A stretch of DNA of 64,000 nucleotides from an uncultured Lachnospiraceae bacterium (GTDB lineage: Bacteria > Bacillota > Clostridia > Lachnospirales > Lachnospiraceae): assembly GCA_910584845.1 (NCBI GenBank), contig CAJUDH010000020.1, forward strand, positions 1-64,000, read 5' to 3'. Every line of letters starts with the position of its first letter. Position 1 is the first letter of the stretch. A program made the position numbers and the translations under genes. Of the stretch, positions 53,384-61,983 are shown in pieces. The notes beneath the pieces were generated by a model that was given only the letters and a program-made list of their open reading frames with translations, was not told where the DNA came from and did no database searches.

Positions 53384-54758
53384 TTATCGAAGAGAAATTA
53401 AGCACAATTATCTGATTGTTGATCCGGAAGAGTTATTCTGGCAAGGGTATGAGAGCCAGATGTTATCCCGGAACCACATGGAAGGGGTTTTACATTTTCA
53501 AATCCGCCAAACCGACGAAGGGGCGCGATTCTATTATGAAATCACATCGAAACAGCCTTTATCAAGAATTTTAGGAAACCGAAGTATCCAGGCAGATGAA
53601 ATCCGATGTTTAATTATAGGTATATTTAGTGTGTTGAACCGGATGGAGCCATATTTGCTTGGGGAAGGGAACATCTTGCTCAATCCGGAATATTTGTATG
53701 TGGAACCAGATACTTTCCGGGTTTGGCTATGCCTGATTCCTGGGTTAGGAAAAAATTTCCCGGAAGATTTTAGCAAACTATTAGAATATTTGCTGGGATG
53801 CGTAGATCATCAAGACAAGGACAGCGTGGTATTAGCTTATGGCCTATATCAAGAAACAAGGAAAGCAAATTATGGGCTGGATGACATTATGCGTTTATTG
53901 CGGCAAGGAAAAATAGAAAAAGGCCCAAATCGTAAAAAAGTGGAACATACCCCTTTAGACGAGGGTAAGGGATACGGGAAAATAACACAGAAAAACTATA
54001 ATGACAAAGGGATGAAGGGGCCTTTAGAAGAAACGGGCTGGTGGGAAGGAAAAAGCAGGGAGGATGGAACTAACAGGGGGGATGCCGGGGACAGCCTTGC
54101 CCTAAAAAAACAGGGAAAATACAAAGAAGCAGACAGAAAGGAATATCATCATGCGAAAAAAGAAGACATCAGCAAAAAAGGAAAGGCAGGCCAAAAAGAA
54201 AAAGGCCATTATGAGGAGACTTCAAAAGGAAATGGTTGGAAAAGCCATTGGAACCACTGGAAAAACCGTATTTTTTCACAATCCAGCCACAAGGAAGAGG
54301 ACTTGCCTATACGCGAGCCATGGGAAATGATGTTCCCAGAGGAGGAAGAAACACCGCAATTTTCGTTATCCAACCTGCCTTTGCCTCCCCAATCTGTTTC
54401 CATGGTGCCCCAAGCCCAGCCTGCAAGCCAAGAGACTGTGTTATTATCTGACTTTTCTAAAGATTCCGGGCAGAGGATGTTGCGGGCATTAGATATCGAC
54501 GGGGAAGATATCCTTATACCTTATTATCCGTTTATTATTGGCAAACAAGAAAATTTGGTGGATTTTAAATTAAACCGGGATACTGTCAGCCGCCTTCATT
54601 TAAGGATCGACCAACAAGACGGCATTTATCGGATCAAAGATTTAAATTCTACAAACGGAACTTTGTTGTGTGGAAGGCTGCTGGAAAATAATGAAGAAGC
54701 AGAACTTCATGCGGGAGATGAAATCCGTATAGCCAGGTACCGCTACCGGTTCGAATGA
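53373..54758 (+). CDS. DUF6382-FHA domain protein of the Tad locus
   Basis: About 461 aa cytoplasmic protein. N-terminal DUF6382 (about residues 1-180: KHNYLIVDPEELFWQGYESQML, then SIQADEIRCLIIGIFS), a long, lysine-rich, low-complexity linker (about 185-310) and a C-terminal FHA domain (about 375-461; IGKQENLVDFKLNRDTVSRLHLRI, with the RLH and NSTNGT motifs). The FHA domain would bind phosphothreonine, which suggests control of the Tad machine by a Ser/Thr kinase, none of which is in the window. GTG 53361 is an alternative start. Last gene of the Tad operon. Confidence 0.82.
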   Translation: MKIDYRREIKHNYLIVDPEELFWQGYESQMLSRNHMEGVLHFQIRQTDEGARFYYEITSKQPLSRILGNRSIQADEIRCLIIGIFSVLNRMEPYLLGEGNILLNPEYLYVEPDTFRVWLCLIPGLGKNFPEDFSKLLEYLLGCVDHQDKDSVVLAYGLYQETRKANYGLDDIMRLLRQGKIEKGPNRKKVEHTPLDEGKGYGKITQKNYNDKGMKGPLEETGWWEGKSREDGTNRGDAGDSLALKKQGKYKEADRKEYHHAKKEDISKKGKAGQKEKGHYEETSKGNGWKSHWNHWKNRIFSQSSHKEEDLPIREPWEMMFPEEEETPQFSLSNLPLPPQSVSMVPQAQPASQETVLLSDFSKDSGQRMLRALDIDGEDILIPYYPFIIGKQENLVDFKLNRDTVSRLHLRIDQQDGIYRIKDLNSTNGTLLCGRLLENNEEAELHAGDEIRIARYRYRFE

Positions 54759-54839
54759 TTTTATTGTTGTACAGCTGTCATAGATATAGCCGTTTAAAAC
54801 AGCTTTGCCATATATGAAGATATTGCGGCAAAACAAGTG

Positions 54840-54867
54840 TTGTGATATACTGTGATATGCTTATATA
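54840..54867 (+). promoter_or_regulatory. candidate promoter upstream of the rhomboid gene
   Basis: TTGTGA (54840-54845), 16-bp spacer, TATATA (54862-54867). It overlaps the two tandem 10-bp repeats, which are one helical turn apart and could bind a regulator. Moderate match only. Confidence 0.4.
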
Positions 54868-54928
54868 GAATAGTATCATAAAAGTAATAAAACGGATAAT
54901 GGCAATTGCATTATGGTTCCATAGAAAA

Positions 54929-54981
54929 AGCCAAATCCTACACGCCAATGGGAGTCCGGCGTTTTATAAATGGATGTGGCT
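54929..54981 (+). ncRNA. candidate structured RNA element in the rhomboid leader
   Basis: Nested helices AGCCA/TGGCT, ATCC/GGAT and ACGCC/GGCGT with defined internal loops around an 11-nt apical loop, about 60 nt downstream of the predicted transcription start and 195 nt before the gene. It looks like a compact regulatory motif; no known riboswitch consensus was matched. Confidence 0.35.
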
Positions 54982-55175
54982 ACATATGGCATGTAAAGTT
55001 TGACATGAATAAATATCCAAATATGGATAAGGGATGAAAGCTATGAATAACATGGATATGAAAGGTACAGTATAATATATTGCCTCAATGCCTGTGGCGA
55101 TTATGTTATTATTGATAACGGTAATCTGCCAAAAGTGGAGCCATGGGTTATCACCAGGATTTGGAGATTGTAGAA

Positions 55176-55820
55176 ATGGAACAGCAAGGAAAAAGGAATG
55201 CTTGGGTTAACGGCACTCTGATTGTTCTGAATATCTTATATTTTCTTTATCTGGAAACGGCGGGAACGAGCGAAGATACGCTGTTTATGTTACGGCATGG
55301 TGCTATGTATACTCCACTCATTGTGCAAAAAGGGCAATATTATCGCCTATTGACATCCATGTTCATGCATTTTGGCATTCATCATATCGCCAATAATATG
55401 CTGGTTTTATTTATTTTGGGTGACAAGATGGAACGGGCACTAGGAAGCATAAAGTATATGATGTTCTATCTGCTTTGTGGAATCGGAGCAAACATAATAT
55501 CAATGATATTAGGGATGGGCGATTCTGTTCAGGCCGTGTCAGCTGGGGCATCTGGGGCAATTTTCGGGGTCATTGGTGGCCTCCTTTATGTGGTGGCAGT
55601 TAATCATGGCCGGTTGGAGGACATAAATATTCGACAATTGGTCATAATGATACTATTTTCCCTTTACTTTGGATTGACTAACGTCGATATAGACAATATG
55701 GCACATCTGGGTGGGTTGGCAGCTGGATTTATTATTGCAATGATTTTATACCGCAAACCACTCGAAAATGCAAATCCAAAAATAAGAGAAAGAATAGGGA
55801 GGTATGATAATGAAAGATGA
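55176..55820 (+). CDS. rhomboid-family intramembrane serine protease
   Basis: About 214 aa with six or seven spans. Catalytic Ser in SAGASGAIFGVIGG and His in NMAHLGGLAAG. The conserved loop motif is SMFMHFGIHHIANNMLVLF. Rhomboids cleave membrane-protein segments. ATG 55143 also opens the frame but has SD spacing of only 2 nt; GGAG is 9 nt before ATG 55176. It overlaps the HIT gene by 11 bp. Substrate unknown. Confidence 0.88.
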   Translation: MEQQGKRNAWVNGTLIVLNILYFLYLETAGTSEDTLFMLRHGAMYTPLIVQKGQYYRLLTSMFMHFGIHHIANNMLVLFILGDKMERALGSIKYMMFYLLCGIGANIISMILGMGDSVQAVSAGASGAIFGVIGGLLYVVAVNHGRLEDINIRQLVIMILFSLYFGLTNVDIDNMAHLGGLAAGFIIAMILYRKPLENANPKIRERIGRYDNER

Positions 55821-56238
55821 GGCCTGCATCTTTTGCAAAATTGCAAATGGAGTAATTCCATCGACAACCGTCTATGAGGACGAAGATTTTCGGGTGATCT
55901 TAGATTTGGGGCCGGCATCCAGGGGGCATGCCTTGATTTTACCAAAATCCCATTTTAGGGATCTCTGCGAAGCAGACCCGTTGTTAACAGCTAAAATTTT
56001 CCCTTTGGCTGGTAAGATTGGAGCTGCAATGAAACAAGGGTTAGGGGCTAGTGGGTTTAATGTAGTGCAGAATAACGGTGCCAGTGCCGGTCAAACCGTT
56101 TTCCATCTGCATATACATGTAATCCCTAGGTATGAGGACGGACCGGCTATGGTTAGCTGGACACCAGAAAAAGCGGATACGGAAGAACTGGCCAAAACAG
56201 CAAGTATGATAAAAAAAGCACTTAAAATTACAAGATAG
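55810..56238 (+). CDS. HIT-family nucleotide-binding protein
   Basis: 142 aa histidine-triad hydrolase, a nucleotide phosphoramidase/hydrolase. N-terminal CIFCKIANGVIPSTTVYED and the catalytic triad HLHIHVIPR, in which the middle His is the nucleophile. SD AGGGAGG. It starts inside the rhomboid gene. Exact substrate unknown. Followed after 8 bp by a sigma factor gene. Confidence 0.94.
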   Translation: MKDEACIFCKIANGVIPSTTVYEDEDFRVILDLGPASRGHALILPKSHFRDLCEADPLLTAKIFPLAGKIGAAMKQGLGASGFNVVQNNGASAGQTVFHLHIHVIPRYEDGPAMVSWTPEKADTEELAKTASMIKKALKITR

Positions 56239-56246
56239 GAGTACAC

Positions 56247-56858
56247 ATGAATGCCAAGGATGAGCAATTCCGCTCGATTTACAAAACCTATATGCCCATG
56301 TTGCGGGTCATAGCAAGAGACAAAGGAATACCAAATGACGAGATTGATGATCTTGTCCAAGATACTTTTGCTTCGTATTACAGCCATTACCCATTGGACT
56401 GGCCGGATTATCAGATTAAAGCCACATTGGTAAAAACCATGAAAAACCGCTGTATTGATTATTTCAGAAGGCAAGATACCCGTCCGGTGACTTATTGGGA
56501 TCCGGCAATGTTCCAGGATAATCTGCTTTCTGAAAATATGCGGCTAGGCCGTGACAACTTAAGTATTTTTCTGGAACGCCAAGAATGCAAGGAAGTATTC
56601 GAAGCATTGAAAACCATGAAGGAAGATTGGCTACAGGTCTTATGGCTATATTCGATCGAAGAAAGGCCTATGGATGAGGTTAGCGAAATATTAGGTATCA
56701 GTGTGGATGCATGCAGAGCCAGGCTGTCTCGAGGAAGGAAATATTTAAGGAAATGCCTTCGGCCAGAAGCGCCGGAAACATACCGCCCTACAAGAAAAAG
56801 CGGAACCTCCTCGCTGGGCAACATGGCGAATTCGCGGGAGATTCCGGGAAGCACCTGA
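56247..56858 (+). CDS. ECF-like RNA polymerase sigma factor
   Basis: 203 aa sigma-70-family protein. Region 2 includes IDDLVQDTFASYYSHYP and the DNA-melting segment VKTMKNRCIDYFRR; region 4 includes LWLYSIEERPMDEVSEILGISVDACRARLSRGRKYLRKCL. A 30-residue low-complexity tail follows. No sigma-factor partner lies next to it in the operon, but a DUF4367-like membrane protein at 58405 is a plausible anti-sigma factor. It ends 13 bp from the convergent murG. Confidence 0.9.
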   Translation: MNAKDEQFRSIYKTYMPMLRVIARDKGIPNDEIDDLVQDTFASYYSHYPLDWPDYQIKATLVKTMKNRCIDYFRRQDTRPVTYWDPAMFQDNLLSENMRLGRDNLSIFLERQECKEVFEALKTMKEDWLQVLWLYSIEERPMDEVSEILGISVDACRARLSRGRKYLRKCLRPEAPETYRPTRKSGTSSLGNMANSREIPGST

Positions 56859-56871
56859 CTTGTTTAACCAA

Positions 56872-57939
56872 TCAGGGTTTCACATAGGATTGGATTAAAT
56901 CCATGATAGTAGATATTGCGTCATTCAAATCACTTTGTTCCATTGTACTAACAAATTTCTGGCGATTTTGATACGTGGACTGAATGGTTTGGTAAAGGGT
57001 TTCGTCTGTCACTTGTTCTTCTTCTAATACGGCAGAAAACCCCTGTTTTTCAAATGACCGGGCGTTGAGGATCTGGTCGCCCCGGCTAGCGCTTGCAGAC
57101 AGCGGAATCAGTACATTGGGCTTGCGTAAAGCTAAGATTTCGCATATGGAATTGGCTCCGGCCCTGGACACGACCAAATCAGCGGCTGCAAATAAATGAC
57201 GTAATGGTGCATCAACATATTCATATTGTACATATCCTTTTTGGCTGATTAGGTTTTCGTCAAGATTTCCTTTGCCACAGATATGTATCACTTGATACAT
57301 TTCCAGCAATTTAGGAAGGATCTTGCGAATGGCAATATTAACGGCAACGGCTCCGAGGCTTCCTCCGATTACCAGAATGACCGGTTGATTGGCAGAAAGG
57401 CCGGCATATTGAAGCCCGGTAAGCCGGTCGCCCTCCTTTAGTTCCTTACGGATCGGCGAACCTGTAAGGACAGCCTTTTCTGCCGGAAGATATGGCAAAG
57501 TTTCCGGGAAATTACAACAAACTTTGGAAGCTGACGAAAGGCAAATTTTATTGGCTAATCCTGGCGTCATGTCAGATTCGTGGATGATAATAGGGATTTT
57601 ATAGTGCTTTGCGGCTAAAACTACCGGCACTGCAACAAACCCACCTTTGGAAAACACCACATCCGGCCGATATTTTTTTATTAGCCGCATAGCCTGGGCA
57701 TAGCCTTTAAGCACGCGGAAAGGGTCAGAAAAATTTTTCAAGTCAAAATAACGCCGGAGTTTACCGGAAGAAATGCCATCATAGTCAACGCCGGCCCCCT
57801 CGATCAGCTTCCGTTCAATGCCATTGTAGGATCCAATGTAATGGATTTCATAGCCAAATTCTCTCAGGGAAGGGAGAAGGGCTAAGTTGGGAGTAACATG
57901 CCCGGCGGTTCCTCCACCGGTTAAAACAATTTTTTTCAT
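56872..57939 (-). CDS. murG: undecaprenyl-PP-MurNAc-pentapeptide GlcNAc transferase MurG
   Basis: About 355 aa GT28 enzyme that makes lipid II on the inner membrane face. The two glycine-rich motifs are TGGGTAGHVTPNLAL at the N-terminus and VIGGSLGAVAVN; HESDMTPGLANKI and the late ASRGDQILNARSFEKQG are further hallmarks. The frame extends to 58038, but AGGAGG precedes ATG 57939. It is separate from the usual mur/dcw cluster, so it is either the only murG or a paralogue. Confidence 0.94.
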   Translation of the reverse strand: MKKIVLTGGGTAGHVTPNLALLPSLREFGYEIHYIGSYNGIERKLIEGAGVDYDGISSGKLRRYFDLKNFSDPFRVLKGYAQAMRLIKKYRPDVVFSKGGFVAVPVVLAAKHYKIPIIIHESDMTPGLANKICLSSASKVCCNFPETLPYLPAEKAVLTGSPIRKELKEGDRLTGLQYAGLSANQPVILVIGGSLGAVAVNIAIRKILPKLLEMYQVIHICGKGNLDENLISQKGYVQYEYVDAPLRHLFAAADLVVSRAGANSICEILALRKPNVLIPLSASASRGDQILNARSFEKQGFSAVLEEEQVTDETLYQTIQSTYQNRQKFVSTMEQSDLNDAISTIMDLIQSYVKP

Positions 57940-58404
57940 GGTAAATACCTCCTGACTGCTATGGTGTGATACCGTTAAAGTAATTCTATTTGACGCACTG
58001 TTTGCAGATAGCCCTTCTTCCTCCGCGTAATCCGGCACGTTTTATGTGGTTCAGAACCATCCGCTATAATGGTTAAAGGGTATGGTCACTTATCTACATT
58101 AGATATGCCATTCTTCTGCCTGTGGAATAAATCACAAAGCAGGGTTGGATGAATATAGGGCAAAAACAGATTTTAAGACATTGCAAGGATCTTATGGAGA
58201 TATATGCTTTCTGTCATACAATTATAATAATTTATACATTGCTGTGATGTTGAAACGATTTCGTGCCTATTGCTAACATAATCTATACCGCTTACAATAT
58301 ATATAGTATCCACAATTACCGAAAAGTCAACCCCGAATTCTGCCAGGAACCGATGGAAACTCTGGAAAGTTTTATAAATTTGGAGAAAACAGGAGAGGGA
58401 AATT
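57940..58404. other. divergent intergenic region between murG and the DUF4367-like gene
   Basis: About 465 bp. Holds a perfect 13-bp palindrome TGGTTCAGAACCA (58047-58059) followed by TATAAT (58065-58070) and an AACCAT/ATGGTT pair that frames it, a candidate promoter/operator, and the separately listed promoter at 58270. No gene was seen. Confidence 0.4.
58270..58298 (+). promoter_or_regulatory. promoter of the DUF4367-like gene
   Basis: -35 TTGCTA (58270-58275), 17-bp spacer, -10 TACAAT (58293-58298). The predicted leader is about 100 nt. Confidence 0.5.
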
Positions 58405-59247
58405 GTGAAAACCCAAAATGACTATGAGCGAATAACACATATAAAATCTCAGCTCCAAAAAATTATCGGTTATGATGAAGCAAGCCTACTCAAAACGGCA
58501 AAGGAAGCAATGCAAAAAAGTGAAGAAGAAGCAGCTGCAAATACTGATGGGACAAACCCAGACCTGGATTTGGAGTTTGAACTTTTAATGCTCCGTTTAA
58601 AATCTGAGGGGAAGAAACCAGTAGATGAAAAAGACTATGACGAAAAACGCCGTTGGGAAGATTATCCGACATCTGCTGGAAGAAAGAAATTAAAAAAGGT
58701 AATGATAGTGGCTGCTGCGGTATGTGTCATGCTGATAGGGGCCACTATTAATGTTGTAGCAAGAAATGAGCATAGGGTTACTACATATCCTGGGGTTAAA
58801 AACCGAAACATTTTATTAAAATATAATACATCTACAGAAATGTTGAATGATGGCTTAGATAATGCTTATGATGATATTTCCCGAAAGTTGGAAATACCTG
58901 TGTTAATGTTATTGTATATGCCAGAAGAAATGAATTTTTTAGATTGTGCTAATAATGAATCGCTTGCATTTATAAGATTTAAATATAAAGAAAAAATATT
59001 ATTCTTAAAACAAAGTAAAATTCTAGAAAAAAATTTTGTAAATGCGACAGAATCAGATAGAAACACCTGCCAAAAAGTCTATAATAAATGGCTTAATATG
59101 GATCTCTATATAGAAGAAAATATATTAGATAATGGAGAAATAGAATATAGTGTTAATATAGAAAATGAGGAAGCATTTTACTATTTTGCTGGTGTTATGG
59201 AAAAGGAGATTTTTGTTAAAATTGTAGAGGCATTTATTTATCAATAA
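58405..59247 (+). CDS. single-pass membrane protein with DUF4367-like C-terminus (possible anti-sigma factor)
   Basis: 280 aa, GTG start with SD AGGAGAGGGA. The N-terminal 90 residues are charged and cytoplasmic, one span follows (about residues 97-118, KVMIVAAAVCVMLIGATINVV), and the rest is outside. The C-terminal YYFAGVMEKEIFVKIVEAF resembles the end of DUF4367 domains, which are common in clostridial anti-sigma factors. The ECF-like sigma gene lies 1.5 kb away across murG. The anti-sigma role is inference; no zinc-binding anti-sigma motif was seen. Confidence 0.65.
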   Translation: MKTQNDYERITHIKSQLQKIIGYDEASLLKTAKEAMQKSEEEAAANTDGTNPDLDLEFELLMLRLKSEGKKPVDEKDYDEKRRWEDYPTSAGRKKLKKVMIVAAAVCVMLIGATINVVARNEHRVTTYPGVKNRNILLKYNTSTEMLNDGLDNAYDDISRKLEIPVLMLLYMPEEMNFLDCANNESLAFIRFKYKEKILFLKQSKILEKNFVNATESDRNTCQKVYNKWLNMDLYIEENILDNGEIEYSVNIENEEAFYYFAGVMEKEIFVKIVEAFIYQ

Positions 59248-59316
59248 TATGAACGTTTCTGAATATATTTGGTAAATTATATGCTAAGTTTTAAAAAGAG
59301 ATATGGAGGAATAACA

Positions 59317-59823
59317 ATGGAAAAAAATATGAAAAAAATTTTAGTTATTTGCCTGACAATGGTTATGGCGTTATCTTCTTCTTTTACCATTTATGCTCAA
59401 AATTATAGAATGCCAGATGGCACAAATGTAAGGGAATATGTAACGGATGATTCTGTAAGTGTGTTAACCTCACCTAGAAGTGCTTTAATATCTTCAGTGA
59501 GCCTGGAATTATCCCAGGAAGGATATCGCAGTGTTAAAGCTTATTCAGAGATTTTGTGCCACATTGAAATGAAAGAAATTCGTATGTCTATATCCTTACA
59601 GAGATTAGATGGTAGTACTTGGAAAACCATTAACTCAAAAGATTTTGAATGGATAAAAGATGATTATCCTGATTTTAATTTATCCATGGCAACAGCATCT
59701 TATGAAGTTGGTTCCTTAAGTGCTGGACAATATCGCATACGAACTGCATTTTCTGTTTATGAATTGGATGGTTCAAGGCATGAGTCTAGGACTTCAACTT
59801 CACCAACCTTAACTATTAATTGA
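59317..59823 (+). CDS. small secreted protein of unknown function
   Basis: 168 aa. A clear Sec signal peptide (residues 1-27, KKILVICLTMVMALSSSFTIYA with cleavage after YA) precedes a roughly 140-residue beta-rich domain. No family was recognised. The frame starts at 59269, but GGAGGA (59305-59310) lies 6 nt before ATG 59317. It follows the DUF4367-like gene by 70 bp and may be co-transcribed. Confidence 0.65.
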   Translation: MEKNMKKILVICLTMVMALSSSFTIYAQNYRMPDGTNVREYVTDDSVSVLTSPRSALISSVSLELSQEGYRSVKAYSEILCHIEMKEIRMSISLQRLDGSTWKTINSKDFEWIKDDYPDFNLSMATASYEVGSLSAGQYRIRTAFSVYELDGSRHESRTSTSPTLTIN

Positions 59824-60142
59824 CCTAATTGGCAGTTTGATTTTTACTGGTGATATCTACACTTGATACCTTTATAGATGAAATGATTTTATAAAAAGCT
59901 ATACATACACTATTCCATAATTTCATTTATAAGTTAAATTATCAAGATATAGGTGTTAAAACAGGAAAACAGATAGCAATACCATCTAGCAATAAAAACT
60001 GTATGTTTTGTAAAAATTCTTTTCTATAAGGCCAATATATAAGTGTTACAAGAATCATAAGCAAAATAGTAAAATAAAACCTTATAATATAATCATTTTT
60101 TCTTTCTCATAATAGCAAAAATGATTTGTTAAAAGGGCAGAG

Positions 60143-60179
60143 AACTTATAGATATTGTTAAGCTATCTATAAGTTTTTT
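60143..60179 (+). terminator. strong Rho-independent terminator, far from any recognised gene
   Basis: Perfect 12-bp stem AACTTATAGATA / TATCTATAAGTT with a nine-base loop, running into a T6 tract. It lies about 320 bp after the nearest plus-strand gene end, so it may end a longer transcript of the small secreted protein gene or of an undetected small RNA. Confidence 0.75.
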
Positions 60180-60875
60180 GTTTACAAAAACGGAGAGTAG
60201 GAAATTTTTAAGATTGAAATTAACTAAATCATAAAATAAGATAACGTATAATTAGTTTCGTAAATTCAATTTCATATAAATAGACATGGCCTATAGCCGT
60301 TTGGTAGCATTAAGTTACCACACACAATCTTACGAAGGAAGCTAAAAAGGTACTTAAGATCCAGAGGGGGTTTGAGCTGTAGATCTGTGATCCTACAAAG
60401 CACTGGAATACAATACACCGAACGTATGCCAAGCAGCAGGAACGTGGCGATATTGCAAACCTATAATGAAAAAACAGGTATCTTTTTTATCTACTGAAGA
60501 TGCAGACATCAATAGGATGCAATTAGCCTCCCAAGTTCTATTTTTAAAAATAGGCAGGGCCATCTCCGTTTGACAGAATAAATTTACCTGGCAAAAAGCC
60601 AAAACCAAGTCTGGCAACATAATACTACTCAATAAAGATTTTATAGCACATAATTTAAGGAATTTTGTCCGATCCCGTATGGAAGAAGCTTTCAACGCCC
60701 TGTTAGATAGGGCTGTGTCAAGGCTTTACCTTTTATATCATCGGTTTCCTTGTTTGAACCCTTTCCCCAATAGCCATGTTGTATTATGCCAATATGGTAT
60801 AGGTAGTAATATCTGCATGCAAAAAGTATTTTTCAAACACACCCTGTGGCAAACCCTATGCAAATTTTCCTCTTT

Positions 60876-60885
60876 ATGGTATAAT
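60876..60885 (+). promoter_or_regulatory. extended -10 promoter touching the exonuclease start codon
   Basis: TGG-TATAAT (TATAAT 60880-60885) is 9 bp before ATG 60895. No SD lies between them, so transcription would start within about three bases of the start codon, suggesting a leaderless mRNA. Confidence 0.55.
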
Positions 60886-60894
60886 TCCCCTATT

Positions 60895-61953
60895 ATGAAA
60901 AATTATATTATATTTGATTTAGAGTGGAATCAAAGTGCCCGTGGTAAAACAGATTCCATAGAAGAGCTTCCATTTGAAATTATTGAAATTGGTGCCGTAA
61001 AATTAGATGAGAATTTTTCTATGGTTGATGAATTCCACCGGTTAATCTGCCCACAAGTGTATACACAGATGCATTATGCGATTTCTGAAGTAACCCATAT
61101 GAAAATGCAGGATCTGCAAAACCATGGTGAGGATTTTGTCACAGTTGTAAATGCATTTATTCAATGGTGTGGAAAAGAAGAGTCCGTCTATTGCACTTGG
61201 GGAATGATGGATTTAACAGAATTACAACGGAATATAAAATATTTTAAGGTGGAGAACCCTTTCCCTTACCCATTGTTTTATTATGATGTCCAAAAATTAT
61301 ATGGCATGTTTTATTCCAATGGGATAAAGCCATCTTTAGATGTGGCTGTAGAAGAATTAAAGCTTATGGAAGAAAGGCCTTTCCACCGGGCTCTGGATGA
61401 TGCATACTACACCGGGCGTATTTTGGTGTGGTTAATATCAAAATTCGGCCCTGAGCGGCTTTTACCCTACCACTCCACCGATTATTATCGGATCCCTGAA
61501 TCCAAAGACCAGGAAATCCATATATTATTTCCTAATTATTCCAAATACGTGTCACGGGTTTTTCCTTCGAAAGAAGATGCCCTGAAAGAACGGTCCGTTG
61601 CAGAAATGAGATGTTATGAATGCGGCAGGGCACTCCGCAAAAAGATACATTGGTTTACATCCAACCAAAAAATTTATTACAGTTTAGCCCTTTGTCCGGA
61701 TCATGGGTATTTAAAAGGGAAAATACGCATGAAACGGGTAGATGATATGAAAGTGTACGTAATTAAAACCTTGAAGCTGACGGATGAAACAGGAGCAGAG
61801 CAAATCATCAGCCGTAAAAATGAGACCCGCAAGAAAAGGGCAAAAAAGAACCGGGAAAAACGTGCACGGCAACGAAAAAGCATGAAACTGTTAATAGGGG
61901 AAAACAACAACCGGAAAGGGGCTAAAAAGGCCTTTCAGCCTACTGATAAATAA
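60895..61953 (+). CDS. DEDD-type 3'-5' exonuclease
   Basis: 352 aa. The DnaQ-like exonuclease domain covers about residues 1-185: YIIFDLEWNQ (Asp, Glu pair), EIIEIGAVKLDENF, the third Asp in TWGMMDLTELQRN and HRALDDAYYTGRIL (His-x4-Asp, DEDDh type). The C-terminal part adds a Cys-rich segment (MRCYECGRALRKKIHW, LALCPDHGY) and a very basic tail (RKKRAKKNREKRARQRK) likely to bind nucleic acid. Related to KapD/ERI-like RNA exonucleases in Firmicutes. The longer frame from 60679 has no support. Confidence 0.85.
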   Translation: MKNYIIFDLEWNQSARGKTDSIEELPFEIIEIGAVKLDENFSMVDEFHRLICPQVYTQMHYAISEVTHMKMQDLQNHGEDFVTVVNAFIQWCGKEESVYCTWGMMDLTELQRNIKYFKVENPFPYPLFYYDVQKLYGMFYSNGIKPSLDVAVEELKLMEERPFHRALDDAYYTGRILVWLISKFGPERLLPYHSTDYYRIPESKDQEIHILFPNYSKYVSRVFPSKEDALKERSVAEMRCYECGRALRKKIHWFTSNQKIYYSLALCPDHGYLKGKIRMKRVDDMKVYVIKTLKLTDETGAEQIISRKNETRKKRAKKNREKRARQRKSMKLLIGENNNRKGAKKAFQPTDK

Positions 61954-61983
61954 TGGGTTCTTCAAAATATTACAATTTGTTAA

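Larger units (their letters stand above)
54759..55175. other. intergenic region and leader upstream of the rhomboid gene
   Basis: About 417 bp. It contains two adjacent 10-bp repeats TGTGATATAC/TGTGATATGC (54841-54860), a promoter candidate and a structured hairpin at 54929-54981 (listed separately). The remaining sequence is AT-rich with no gene. No terminator for the Tad operon was clearly found. Confidence 0.4.
59824..60894. other. 1-kb gene-poor region
   Basis: AT-rich up to about 60240, then mixed composition. Only one distinct element, the terminator at 60143-60179, is supported. Short open frames occur on both strands but none has an SD or a protein-like composition. It may be a decayed gene. 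Confidence 0.4.

Noticed and set aside
60393..60695. 100-residue minus-strand frame in the empty kilobase
   Set aside because: No SD and no recognisable domain; could be a remnant, but nothing supports it.
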